This document shows positions 55,652 to 64,000 of a DNA stretch of 64,000 nt, piece after piece (position 1 is the first letter of the stretch; every line of letters starts with the position of its first letter). The position numbers were made by a program, and so were the translations under genes. The DNA is from an uncultured Porphyromonas sp. (GTDB taxonomy: Bacteria > Bacteroidota > Bacteroidia > Bacteroidales > Porphyromonadaceae). The stretch covers positions 1 to 64,000 of the forward strand of contig NZ_CALHDW010000002.1 in assembly GCF_938023125.1 (NCBI RefSeq), given 5' to 3'. The notes below the pieces were generated by a model. The model searched no databases. It was not told the origin of the DNA and saw only the letters and a program-made list of their open reading frames with translations.

Positions 55652-56486
55652 TCGTAAGTTCTACCCCACAAGCCAGTAGGGTGAGGATGAGAATCCCCAC
55701 GACAATACGATAGTATCCGAATACCTTAAAGCCATAGCGTGTGAGGAAGTTGATGAAGAATCGTATAGCTACAAGAGCGAGAAGGAAGGCTACTACATTG
55801 CCAATAAGCAGGGTCTGCCAGTTCTCGACAAAGATGGCTGAGCCAAAGCCTTTGTAGAGTTTATAGGCTTTGAGTAGGGTAGCGCCAAACATAGTGGGGA
55901 CGGCCAAGAAGAAAGAGAACTCGGCAGCCGTTCTACGACTCAGACCCTGTTGCTGCCCTCCCACGATGGTGGCCATGGAGCGAGATACCCCCGGTATCAT
56001 GGCAATACATTGGAAAAAGCCGATCCAAAGAGCATTGCCAAAGGTAATCTTTTCCCCTTGAGATTTGCTGAATAGGCGGTCTACAAAGACCATGAGTACG
56101 CCACCAAGGAGCAGCATCGTTGCCACTACCCAAACACTACCAAGTAGGGCATCAATTTGCTTTTCGAAGAGCAAGCCCAGCACCGCAGCAGGGAGGCACC
56201 CCACGGCGAGTTTGAGGTAGAAGAGGAAGAAGTCTTTCCAACGAGTGGATTTATCACCGGTGGCACCCATCTGTTGCTTCCCGGGAACGAAGAACCTACG
56301 CCAGTAGAGAACAACTACGGACAGAATGGCTCCGAATTGAATCATAACCGTAAAGGCACGGCTATAATCGGTACTCTGCATCCCAAGGAGCCCTTGGGTG
56401 AAGATCATATGCCCCGTGGAGGAGATGGGTAAGAACTCTGTAAGCCCCTCTACAATGGCAAGGACAATAGACTCTAAGATGGTCAT
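55644..56486 (-). CDS. uppP: undecaprenyl-diphosphatase
   Basis: UppP (BacA) dephosphorylates undecaprenyl diphosphate so that the lipid carrier can be reused for peptidoglycan and other envelope polymers. The 280-residue inner-membrane protein has the catalytic EGLTEFLPISSTGH (13-26) and PGVSRSM motifs and about eight membrane helices. It overlaps the DUF3098 gene by four bases and truB by eight. Confidence 0.95.
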   Translation of the reverse strand: MTILESIVLAIVEGLTEFLPISSTGHMIFTQGLLGMQSTDYSRAFTVMIQFGAILSVVVLYWRRFFVPGKQQMGATGDKSTRWKDFFLFYLKLAVGCLPAAVLGLLFEKQIDALLGSVWVVATMLLLGGVLMVFVDRLFSKSQGEKITFGNALWIGFFQCIAMIPGVSRSMATIVGGQQQGLSRRTAAEFSFFLAVPTMFGATLLKAYKLYKGFGSAIFVENWQTLLIGNVVAFLLALVAIRFFINFLTRYGFKVFGYYRIVVGILILTLLACGVELTID

Positions 56487-56728
56487 TGGCGAGGCGTTTC
56501 TTCGGATTTATTTTTCTTTTTCTTGTCTTGTCTCATGATGGCATAGATCATAAGTACAAACCCTATAAGGCATACTGCAGGTGCTACTATAATGCGACGA
56601 GCCGAGAATATAGCCGGGTTAAAGCTGATACCATCCTCAGAGCCTCCGCCCATCATTAGGATAAAGCCTATAGCTACGAGGGCTATAGATGCGAGCATAA
56701 GCACGTAATTCTTCTTGCCAAAAATCAT
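56483..56728 (-). CDS. DUF3098 small membrane protein
   Basis: An 81-residue protein with two membrane helices (MLASIALVAIGFILMMGG and IIVAPAVCLIGFVLMIYAIM) around a GGSEDGISFNPAIFSARR loop, and a basic-acidic tail (RQDKKKKNKSEE). This is the DUF3098 family, found next to ftsX and uppP in Bacteroidota. Its role is unknown, probably in envelope or division work by context. It overlaps uppP by four bases. Confidence 0.85.
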   Translation of the reverse strand: MIFGKKNYVLMLASIALVAIGFILMMGGGSEDGISFNPAIFSARRIIVAPAVCLIGFVLMIYAIMRQDKKKKNKSEETPRQ

Positions 56729-56850
56729 ATATTGTATGGATTGATACTTAGGGAGATGCTTTTCTCTTTCGGATAACTTGCCCTCTCTCTTACGAGGTGA
56801 GGTGCGAAGAAAAAGAGAGAAGCTGCCCCCTTATCTTGTTAATTTCTTCT

Positions 56851-57723
56851 TTAGCTTAGCACCATGCGACCTCCATCCATCCGGATGTAACGGCGAGTGG
56901 CAAAGAGTGCCGTGATAAGGGATAGTAGCATCCCGAGAAGGGGAAGAGCTATCATCACAATGGCACAATGTAGATGGGAGAGATAGCTTATGGCTTGCTG
57001 CATGTAACGATCGGCCCCCCAGAGAGAAGCAAGCAGCAAGACTACGGCAATACAGCCACCCCACAGGCCGTTCATCAAGCTATAGAGCAAAAAGGGGCGG
57101 CATATAAAACCAAACTTTGCCCCTGCCAACGTCATCGAACGGATCAAAAAACGCTTGGTATAAATCATAAGGTGGGTAGTATTGTTTACCTGTACGATAG
57201 CGATCAGGAGCAAGAGCCCGATCAAAACCAAAAGAATGTAGGAAATTTTGCTCATCCTCTTGTCTACCGTAGAGAACATATCTAGCCGGTAGGAGAGCTT
57301 ATCCACTCCATTTATCGATGCTATGTAGGCATCAACCAAAGGTAGGCTGTCGGGGTCGGTGTATTCGGCATTGAGGTGCAACTCGATAGAGGGGAGTAGA
57401 GGATTGTGACCAAGCACCAGTTCCGGATTTTCTCCTAACTCCTCTTCCAAGTCTTTTGCTGCCTCTGCCGGAGAAATATAGCGCACCTCCTTGATATACC
57501 TATGTTGAGCTAATTCTTGACTCAAGGCCTCTGCTTTCTCTCCCTCCATCTCCTTGTCAAGATTGATAGTGAAGGTTAGCCCCTCGCGCATTTCGCGCTC
57601 CATCCCCTTTTGTACCGACTCAAGAATACCAACCCAACCTAGGATAAAGAGGGGGATGGCAATACTTATGATAGCAATAAATCGAGTGTGAAATGAATAC
57701 TTCCTCTTCTTGGGATGTGCCAT
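56851..57723 (-). CDS. ftsX: cell division protein FtsX
   Basis: FtsX is the membrane subunit of the FtsEX complex that controls peptidoglycan hydrolases at the division site. The 290-residue protein has an N-terminal cytoplasmic basic stretch, a first membrane helix (AIISIAIPLFILGWVGILE), a periplasmic domain (residues 45-160) and three C-terminal helices. The ftsE partner is not in the window. It is followed by DUF3098, uppP and truB on the same strand. Confidence 0.9.
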   Translation of the reverse strand: MAHPKKRKYSFHTRFIAIISIAIPLFILGWVGILESVQKGMEREMREGLTFTINLDKEMEGEKAEALSQELAQHRYIKEVRYISPAEAAKDLEEELGENPELVLGHNPLLPSIELHLNAEYTDPDSLPLVDAYIASINGVDKLSYRLDMFSTVDKRMSKISYILLVLIGLLLLIAIVQVNNTTHLMIYTKRFLIRSMTLAGAKFGFICRPFLLYSLMNGLWGGCIAVVLLLASLWGADRYMQQAISYLSHLHCAIVMIALPLLGMLLSLITALFATRRYIRMDGGRMVLS

Positions 57724-57837
57724 ATATCTAGGATTTTCTTACGCTGTCTGTCTCTATTTCTGTTTGGTAAATTTGTTGCTATATGAGACGATGTTGCGAG
57801 ATACAACGCTCATTTTAGTGCATAACTTCACCGCCTA

Positions 57838-57845
57838 CAAAGTTA
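57838..57845 (-). promoter_or_regulatory. -7 box of the ftsX promoter
   Basis: The minus strand reads TAACTTTG, matching TAnnTTTG, 114 bases upstream of the ftsX ATG. Confidence 0.45.
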
Positions 57846-57945
57846 CTATCTTTTCATGATTCAGGCAATTTTGCTCCCCGGTTGCCCCTGTTGTGGGGGC
57901 CTCTTGTGGTTCGTAGTGCATCGATTGCCCACGGCCGGTCGATCC

Positions 57946-57999
57946 AAAAAAAATCTCCGGAGTGAAAGAAATGGATTAGATTTCCTTCACCTCCGGAGA
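57946..57999 (-). terminator. strong intrinsic terminator after htpG
   Basis: A long stem (57,954-57,972 with 57,980-57,999, about 18 pairs with one bulge) is followed on the minus strand by a run of eight T. Confidence 0.9.
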
Positions 58000-58050
58000 T
58001 AATGCGTAGGTATTACTACCTACAAACTCGGGTCTTTAGTTCTCTGGTTC

Positions 58051-60120
58051 TTATTGCTTTATTAGGCCGTAAGAGCGTGTCATGAAGTCGTGTAGACGCT
58101 CGCCTGAGAGCAAACCACGACTCAGAAGAGCGAGGTCCCAAAGCTGTGCAAGCTGGGGGGCACCTTCTGCAAATGCCTTAATAAGGGAGGTGAGTTGCTC
58201 GCTCTTTTCGTCGATTGCTTTGGTAATATCACCTCGGCGAGTACGCAGATCCTCTGGAATATCCTCTTCCTTTTTATCTCCGATCTCCTTGACTACTTCG
58301 GCGCGTTCATCGTGGAGTTTCTTTAGATCCTCTTGGAGGGACTGAAGAGAATCCTTCGAATTGTTCTTGAGCTCCGAGAGAAGTGTGCGCACGATAGGAT
58401 GAGAAGCATTGACCACGAGGTTAAACGAATCGGGCAAAGTGCCGTAGAATGCCATCCCTTGTTGGAACTTGCTCATGTCTTTCATACGCCTAATCCACTC
58501 CCCTTGGATGAGTTCAACCGGTAGGGCGGTGGCGGAGGTGACCTCTTTCGTTGTTACCTGCACGTGGAAGGTACGTCCCTCTTCTTGCGGAGCCGTTTGA
58601 GTGAATAACTTATTGATAAGCTCCTCGTCTTGCTGGTCGAGAGACTCGTTCTTTGTCTCCTCTTTTACGATGAGGCGGTCTATGGTATCGCTATCTACGC
58701 GGGCAAAATGCACCTTCTCTTGCTTCTGTTCCAGCATATTCATAAGAGGGAGCGCAAGAGGTCCATCCATCACAATTACGCTGTATCCCTTATCGGTAGC
58801 CGCACGCATGGATAGGAATTGCTCCTCTTTGTTGGTGGTGTAGAGGATGCAAAGATTCCCGTCTTTGTCGGTTTGTTGGCTTTCGATGAGAGTGCGATAC
58901 TCGTCGAAGGTGAAGTATTTGTTGTCGCAATCTCGGAAGAGCATGGAGGGGAAGAGACGATCATATGCTTTATCGTCGGTGAGCATCCCGTAATGTACGA
59001 ATAGTCCGATAGAATTCCATTTTTCCTCATACCCCTTGCGGTCGTTCTGGAACAGTTCTGCCAGCTTATCGGATACCTTTTTGCTGATGTGCCGTGCGAT
59101 CTTTTGAGCATTGGCATCATTTTGCAAATAGGAACGGCTTACGTTTAGGGGAATATCGGGAGAGTCTATTACCCCTTCGAGTAGCGTGAGCCACTCGGGT
59201 ACGATGTCTTCTACATGGTCGGTAACGAAGACCTGATTGCAGAACAGCTTAATTCTATTCTTTTGTAGCTCTACATTGGGTTTAATATCAGGGAAAAAGA
59301 GTACCCCCTTTAGGGTGAATGGGTAGTCTACATTGAGGTGAATCCAAAAGAGAGGATCGTCTGAAGTGGGGTAGAGAGAGCGGTAAAATTCTTTGTAATC
59401 CTCCTCTTTGAGGTCATTGGGCGTACGTACCCATAGAGGGTTGGTATCGTTAATTTGATTATCCTCATCGGTGGGAACCATCTTGCCATCCTTCCATTCT
59501 TCCTTTTTGCCAAACAAGATGGGGATGGGGAGGAAGCGGCAATACTTATCGAGTAGAGCTCCTATTTTTTCTTTTTCTAGGAAGGCAAGGCTATCTTCGT
59601 CTACGTGGAGGGTGATGGTGGTACCACGATCGGTACGACTGGAAGGAGTCAAAGTATATTCCGGAGAACCATCACAAGACCAATGAACAGCTTCTGCTCC
59701 GGGCTGATAGGAAAGCGTATCAATCTCTACGGTATGTGCTACCATAAAGGCCGAGTAGAACCCTAGACCAAAGTGCCCAATGATGGCGGCTTCGCTCCCC
59801 TCGTACTTCTTTAGGAACTCCTCAGCCCCACTAAAGGCAATCTGATTGATGTAGCGGTCAATTTCGTCTCGGGTCATACCTACTCCCCTGTCCGTGATGG
59901 TAATAGTTTTGGCATCCTTGTCCAAATCGACGCGCACGGAGAGATCTCCTAATTCGCCTACACTAGTATCGGTACGTGCAATAGTGGTGAGTTTGGTAGT
60001 GGCATCTACGGCATTCGATACCAATTCTCTCAAAAAGATATCATGTTCGCTGTAGAGAAACTTTTTGATGATGGGGAATATATTCTCGCTTGTTACCCCA
60101 ATTTTTCCTGTTGTTGCCAT
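58051..60120 (-). CDS. htpG: molecular chaperone HtpG (Hsp90)
   Basis: HtpG is the bacterial Hsp90, an ATP-driven cytoplasmic chaperone. The 689-residue protein has the GHKL ATPase motifs FLRELVSNAVDAT, DRGVGMTRDEI, GHFGLGFYSAF and GTTITLHV. The middle and C-terminal dimerisation domains follow, with a charged helix near residue 620. Length is somewhat above E. coli HtpG, as is usual in Bacteroidota. It lies 36 bases after the ClpC-like gene on the same strand, so the two stress proteins may be cotranscribed. Confidence 0.96.
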   Translation of the reverse strand: MATTGKIGVTSENIFPIIKKFLYSEHDIFLRELVSNAVDATTKLTTIARTDTSVGELGDLSVRVDLDKDAKTITITDRGVGMTRDEIDRYINQIAFSGAEEFLKKYEGSEAAIIGHFGLGFYSAFMVAHTVEIDTLSYQPGAEAVHWSCDGSPEYTLTPSSRTDRGTTITLHVDEDSLAFLEKEKIGALLDKYCRFLPIPILFGKKEEWKDGKMVPTDEDNQINDTNPLWVRTPNDLKEEDYKEFYRSLYPTSDDPLFWIHLNVDYPFTLKGVLFFPDIKPNVELQKNRIKLFCNQVFVTDHVEDIVPEWLTLLEGVIDSPDIPLNVSRSYLQNDANAQKIARHISKKVSDKLAELFQNDRKGYEEKWNSIGLFVHYGMLTDDKAYDRLFPSMLFRDCDNKYFTFDEYRTLIESQQTDKDGNLCILYTTNKEEQFLSMRAATDKGYSVIVMDGPLALPLMNMLEQKQEKVHFARVDSDTIDRLIVKEETKNESLDQQDEELINKLFTQTAPQEEGRTFHVQVTTKEVTSATALPVELIQGEWIRRMKDMSKFQQGMAFYGTLPDSFNLVVNASHPIVRTLLSELKNNSKDSLQSLQEDLKKLHDERAEVVKEIGDKKEEDIPEDLRTRRGDITKAIDEKSEQLTSLIKAFAEGAPQLAQLWDLALLSRGLLSGERLHDFMTRSYGLIKQ

Positions 60121-60156
60121 GTTATTTTTTGACGACTGATTGTTTGTTTTTCTAGA

Positions 60157-62352
60157 TTATTGAGCCACCTCTGCAGGCTCGAGTTGCTCTTGCTTAGAGG
60201 GTACCTTAGCCTTGAGAGCTCCATCCTCTAATACGAACTCCACACAATCTCCTTGTGAGATGGCTCCATCGAGTATCAAGTCTGTGAACCTATCTTCGAT
60301 CTCGGTTTGTAGGAGACGCTTCAGAGGTCGTACTCCATAGAGAGGATCAAACCCCTTTTGTGCCAGCCAGCGCTTGGCCTCCATGGAGATCTCAAAGCGA
60401 TATTGCTCCCGTGCTACTCGTTGTTGCAAGACGGCTAGTTCGTTTTCGACAATGTGTAGGAGAGCCTCTTCGCTGAGGTGAGAGAAGTGAATTACGGCAT
60501 CAAGGCGGTTGAGGAACTCCGGGCTAAAAGTGCGTTTGAGTTCCTTATCAATGATGTTTTGTGTGTACTCAGAAGCCGATTCGCTACTCATCTCAGACTC
60601 GGTACGGAATCCCAATGCCGATCGGAACTCAGAGACCCGACGGCTTCCCACATTCCCCGTCATGATGATTACGGTATTCTTGAAGTCTACCTTACGTCCG
60701 AGGCTGTCTGTTAGGGCCCCTTCGTCCAAAACTTGGAGCAGCATGTTGAATACTTCGGGGTGGGCCTTCTCTACTTCATCGAGTAGGACAACGGAATAGG
60801 GTTTCCGTCTTACCTTCTCGGTGAGTTGACCTCCCTCCTCATAACCCACATATCCCGGAGGGGCACCCACTAGACGAGAAGTGGTAAACTTTTCGGAGTA
60901 TTCGCTCATATCCAATCGGATAATAGCATCCTCATCCCCAAATAATTGCTCTGCGAGTTTCTTGGCAAGGAACGTTTTCCCAATCCCGGTAGAACCTAAA
61001 AATAGGAAACTCCCGATGGGACGCTTTTCGTTGCGTAGCCCCAAGCGATTTCGTTGGATGGCTCGTGATACTTTGTCGATGGCCTCGTCTTGTCCGATAA
61101 CAATGCTGCTGAGGGTGTCCTTTAGCGCCTTTAGTCGTTCCGTTTCAGCCTTGGCAATACGCTCTGCAGGGACGCCTGTGATGAGCGCCACGGTCTGAGC
61201 GATGTGGTCGGATGTGATGGTTGATACCGATTCTAGTTCCTCATTTTCGGAGGCGAGCTGCTCCATGCGGGCAAGTATATCACGCTCCTTCTCGCGCCAA
61301 GAGGCGGCAAGTTCGTAGTTAGAGGCCTTGATGGCTGCGAACCTTTGTTCCTTATAGTATTGGCTTCTCTCCTCCAGCTCTTTTGCTTTTTCGGAGGGTT
61401 CGCTATTGTTGGCATGCATCCGAGCCCCGGCTTCGTCTATTGCGTCTATTGCCTTATCGGGGAAGTATCGGTCGGATATATAACGATCGGTGAGTTCTAC
61501 AGCACTCTCCAGAGCCTCATCCGTATAGTGTACTCTGTGGTATTTTTCGTAGATCCCTTTGATGTTTTTGAGGATGTTGAGGGTCTCTTCGGGGGTGGTG
61601 GGATTGACAATAATCTTCTGGAATCGTCTCTCCAGTGCCCCATCTTTCTCAATGCTTTTGCTATACTCCGCAAGAGTAGTTGCCCCTATGCAGCGGATCT
61701 CTCCTCGGGAGAGTGCCGGCTTGAGTATATTGGCCATATCCATACTCCCTTGGGTGGAGCCGGCTCCTATTATGGTGTGGATCTCGTCTATGAATAAGAT
61801 GATCTCGGGATGCTCTTTGAGCTCCTTTACGACGGATTTTAATCGCTCCTCAAACTGGCCTCTGTACGAAGTGCCCGCAACGAGTAGCGCTGTATCTAGG
61901 GAGATGATGCGCTTGTCGTGTAGGATATGAGGAGTTGTACGGTCGTGAATGCGTTGGGCTAGCCCTTCTACAATGGCGCTCTTGCCCACTCCCGGCTCTC
62001 CGATCAGTACCGGATTGCTTTTCTTGAGACGGCATAGGATCTGGATAAGCCGCTCCACTTCCTTCTCCCGCCCAATCATGGGGTCTAGCTTACCCGTCTG
62101 AGCAAGCTTTGTTAGGTCTGTACCAAAGGTAGAGAGGGCTTTGAGTTGAGGGTCTTTGTGCTTCTCTCTCTCAGACGATGGGCCTGAAGAGGAATTGCTT
62201 GCCCCCTCGTTGTTTTTATCCGGCAGAGACTCCTCAAAGTCCTCTTGGCTAATGCCATTGAGAACCGTTGTCCCTTCTCGGTCTGGATCCATCCCCCTGA
62301 GGTGGTTGGTTTGCTTTATATTATTGTAGTCCATAATGCACTTCATTCTCAT
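60157..62352 (-). CDS. ClpC-like AAA+ unfoldase lacking the Clp_N domain
   Basis: A 731-residue protein with two AAA+ modules: Walker A GEPGVGKS (118-125) with LFIDEIHTI, and Walker A GSTGIGKT (453-460) with [16 protein letters not shown] short middle region (about 330-375) carries a UVR-like helix pair, the ClpC mark. The C-terminal D2-small domain ends normally. The usual N-terminal Clp_N double repeat of about 150 residues is absent; residues 1-70 are instead polar and Ser-rich. I see no Clp_N coding upstream, so this is not a start error. It probably feeds ClpP, but adaptor use must differ. An ATG at 62,334 is an alternative start. Confidence 0.85.
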   Translation of the reverse strand: MRMKCIMDYNNIKQTNHLRGMDPDREGTTVLNGISQEDFEESLPDKNNEGASNSSSGPSSEREKHKDPQLKALSTFGTDLTKLAQTGKLDPMIGREKEVERLIQILCRLKKSNPVLIGEPGVGKSAIVEGLAQRIHDRTTPHILHDKRIISLDTALLVAGTSYRGQFEERLKSVVKELKEHPEIILFIDEIHTIIGAGSTQGSMDMANILKPALSRGEIRCIGATTLAEYSKSIEKDGALERRFQKIIVNPTTPEETLNILKNIKGIYEKYHRVHYTDEALESAVELTDRYISDRYFPDKAIDAIDEAGARMHANNSEPSEKAKELEERSQYYKEQRFAAIKASNYELAASWREKERDILARMEQLASENEELESVSTITSDHIAQTVALITGVPAERIAKAETERLKALKDTLSSIVIGQDEAIDKVSRAIQRNRLGLRNEKRPIGSFLFLGSTGIGKTFLAKKLAEQLFGDEDAIIRLDMSEYSEKFTTSRLVGAPPGYVGYEEGGQLTEKVRRKPYSVVLLDEVEKAHPEVFNMLLQVLDEGALTDSLGRKVDFKNTVIIMTGNVGSRRVSEFRSALGFRTESEMSSESASEYTQNIIDKELKRTFSPEFLNRLDAVIHFSHLSEEALLHIVENELAVLQQRVAREQYRFEISMEAKRWLAQKGFDPLYGVRPLKRLLQTEIEDRFTDLILDGAISQGDCVEFVLEDGALKAKVPSKQEQLEPAEVAQ

Positions 62353-62491
62353 TATTTGCTTCAGACTCTTGCAACGTGCAAGTGTCGTCTCGGAGCTAAA
62401 TACTCTCGAGGCTATCTGATTATTAGGAGGAAATTACAAAAACTGTGCCAAAAGACAACCTGTCATCCTCTCAGAGTTGGGGATAGATAGC

Positions 62492-62537
62492 AAAAAAGAA
62501 GGGCAATCAACTCATGCCTTGAGTGATTGCCCTTCTT
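62492..62537 (-). terminator. terminator of the rplT operon
   Basis: AAGAAGGGCAATCA pairs with TGATTGCCCTTCTT across a long stem (62,496-62,514 with 62,520-62,537, one bulge), followed on the minus strand by a run of six T. Confidence 0.9.
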
Positions 62538-62658
62538 GGTGATGTAAACCTAAAAGCTCCTCTCTTGTTTCCTCTTTCCCCTCTATTGCGCCATTTTACG
62601 ATGGCTATTAAGAGTAGGGTACTAGCGTACCAAGAGAAGAGAGTCTCTGTTGTAGGGT

Positions 62659-63003
62659 TTATTTTACCTTCTCTACGATAGCTTTGAAAGCTGCAGGGTT
62701 GTTCATAGCGAGGTCTGCTAGAACCTTGCGATTGATCTCGATACCCTTGCTGTGAAGAGCTCCCATGAGACGAGAGTAAGACATCCCTTCCATACGAGCT
62801 GCAGCGTTGATACGTTGGATCCAAAGTGCGCGGAAGTTGCGTTTTTTATTCTTACGATCGCGGTAAGCATAGGTAAGACCCTTTTCCCAAGTATTCTTGG
62901 CAACGGTCCATACATTGCGGCGAGCACCGTAGTAACCGCGAGTTAGTTTAAGTATTCTCTTGCGCTTTGCGCGAGATGCTACATGATTTACTGATCTTGG
63001 CAT
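62659..63003 (-). CDS. rplT: 50S ribosomal protein L20
   Basis: L20 binds 23S rRNA early in assembly of the large subunit. The 114-residue protein has [20 protein letters not shown], the [10 protein letters not shown] motif and [13 protein letters not shown]. It is the last gene of the infC-rpmI-rplT operon. In many bacteria L20 represses this operon; no clear L20 mimic structure was examined here. Confidence 0.97.
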   Translation of the reverse strand: MPRSVNHVASRAKRKRILKLTRGYYGARRNVWTVAKNTWEKGLTYAYRDRKNKKRNFRALWIQRINAAARMEGMSYSRLMGALHSKGIEINRKVLADLAMNNPAAFKAIVEKVK

Positions 63004-63146
63004 AATAATTCGTTTTTGATGGGCAGCGGCTCTCGGTAGTCGATGCTACTCGTGAACTCTTTATCGGGCTTGCCCCTCGGTGAAACTTCGTTTTCTCTGA
63101 AAAACTTCTGATCGGATGTGGTTAATTGATACAGGAGAAGTTGCTA

Positions 63147-63344
63147 TTAACGCATAACGAGCATCTCTCTTACGCTGGCAACGTTGGCCTTTTCTACCAA
63201 CCCACTATACGTAAGATTACGTTTGCGCTTTTTGCTCTTCTTCGTGAGAATGTGGCTCTTAAAAGCATGTTTTCTCTTGATCTTCCCAGATCCGGTGATC
63301 GCGAAGCGTTTCTTTGCTCCCGATACAGTCTTTTGTTTAGGCAT
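63147..63344 (-). CDS. rpmI: 50S ribosomal protein L35
   Basis: A 65-residue basic protein starting [14 protein letters not shown] with [14 protein letters not shown]. The frame is open to 63,395, but the ATG at 63,344 is the family start, and the extra 17 residues do not match L35. It lies between infC and rplT on the same strand. Confidence 0.95.
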   Translation of the reverse strand: MPKQKTVSGAKKRFAITGSGKIKRKHAFKSHILTKKSKKRKRNLTYSGLVEKANVASVREMLVMR

Positions 63345-63475
63345 TTTCTTTTCTAATTTATTCGTGAAACTTTCAGTACTACTTCCTGCAACCATGGGGC
63401 ACGCCTATGCCCTTCTGTTTACAGCCTTCTCCCTCTCTCTTAAAAGGAGATCGAAGTGAAATAGCACTCTCTTTG

Positions 63476-64000
63476 TTACTTGCTTTCTGTTTCTGCAGCT
63501 TGGGTCTCCACTTGAGGCTTGGGCTGTTGTTTCTTTGGTGCTGTTCCTTTTTTGGGGGCGAGCATCATAAACATTCGTTTTCCTTCGAGCGAAGGCATGC
63601 TCTCCACTGTTGCTATATCTTCCAAATCGGTAGCAAAGCGAAGTAGGAGTACCTCCCCTTGGTCTTTGAAAAGGATAGAGCGACCTCGGAAGAATACATA
63701 GGCCTTTACCTTCGAACCTTCCCCGATAAAGCTACGAGCATGCTTGAGCTTAAAGTTGTAGTCGTGATCGTCTGTTTGGGGACCGAAGCGGATCTCCTTG
63801 ATTACGACCTTTACAGAATTGCTCTTTTGCTCCTTGAGCTTTTTCTTCTTTTGATAGATAAACTTCTGGTAGTCAATCACCCGGCAAACGGGAGGATTGG
63901 CCTCTGCAGCAATTTCTACAAGGTCGAGACCGGCACGATCTGCTATGCGTAGAGCCTCTTGTATGGGATAGATACCTTGGTTCACATTATCGCCCGTGAG
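63476..64000 (-). CDS. infC: translation initiation factor IF-3, 5' end outside the window
   Basis: IF-3 binds the 30S subunit and checks initiator tRNA. The visible part starts with [20 protein letters not shown], continues with [20 protein letters not shown] and [19 protein letters not shown], and ends in a Pro/Gln/Glu-rich tail ([20 protein letters not shown]) typical of Bacteroidota. An in-frame GTG at 63,985 is internal, because the family N-terminus continues past it to the window edge. It starts the infC-rpmI-rplT operon. Confidence 0.95.
   Translation of the reverse strand, partial: LTGDNVNQGIYPIQEALRIADRAGLDLVEIAAEANPPVCRVIDYQKFIYQKKKKLKEQKSNSVKVVIKEIRFGPQTDDHDYNFKLKHARSFIGEGSKVKAYVFFRGRSILFKDQGEVLLLRFATDLEDIATVESMPSLEGKRMFMMLAPKKGTAPKKQQPKPQVETQAAETESK

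Larger units (their letters stand above)
57724..58050. other. intergenic region between ftsX and htpG
   Basis: About 330 bases with no gene. It holds the ftsX promoter box at 57,838-57,845 and the htpG terminator at 57,946-57,999. Confidence 0.7.

Overview
The window is a chromosomal piece of a Bacteroidota bacterium, most likely a member of the Bacteroidales close to Porphyromonas. The evidence is the family content (DUF3098, BT_3928-like DoxX protein, YfhO, SPOR lipoprotein-like protein, archaeal-type ProS, nuclease-free SD-poor starts) and many promoters with the Bacteroidota -7 box TAnnTTTG. No tRNA, rRNA, CRISPR array, integrase or transposase was seen.

Left part (1-18,700), almost all on the minus strand: a PIF1-type helicase fused to TPRs, queC, proS, a TonB-receptor-like outer membrane protein, a 5'-nucleotidase, an M3 peptidase, an HMA-CDF cation transporter, pncA, a TPR/OmpA-like lipoprotein, yfhO, a family 2 glycosyltransferase and cysS. 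A divergent intergenic region leads to a plus-strand block (19,177-28,860): ribE, nitroreductase, lon, DUF1599 protein, DoxX/BT_3928 protein, tpiA, SPOR protein, folE, a pRiA4b-fold protein, miaA and an HU protein. Several of these are tightly packed or overlap by 1 to 20 bases.

The accessory island (about 29,000-51,700) is visibly more AT-rich and full of defence-type genes: a small HTH/coiled-coil regulator, an unknown 324-residue protein, two tandem DUF262 proteins (the first with a DUF1524 HNH nuclease end, GmrSD-like), a catalytically degenerate ADP-ribosylglycohydrolase homologue, a candidate structured RNA on the minus strand, an AbiTii gene split at an A8 tract, a tripartite HipB-HipS-HipT-like toxin/antitoxin operon that runs with a 2-base gap into a 1,526-residue nuclease-NTPase protein, a decayed type I restriction-modification locus, a second 1,413-residue Avs/STAND-like nuclease-NTPase, and a membrane-anchored coiled-coil protein. 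The AbiTii gene and the hip operon are preceded by two nearly identical copies (about 72 bp, exactly 1,060 bp apart) of the same promoter/operator, which suggests joint control by HipB. This AbiTii-HipBST-nuclease/NTPase arrangement is the best candidate for an undescribed system here.

Right part (51,792-64,000), minus strand: mnmE-folK, queA, the ftsX-DUF3098-uppP-truB run, htpG, a ClpC-like unfoldase without the N-terminal Clp_N domain, and the rplT-rpmI-infC ribosomal/initiation-factor operon, with infC cut by the window end.
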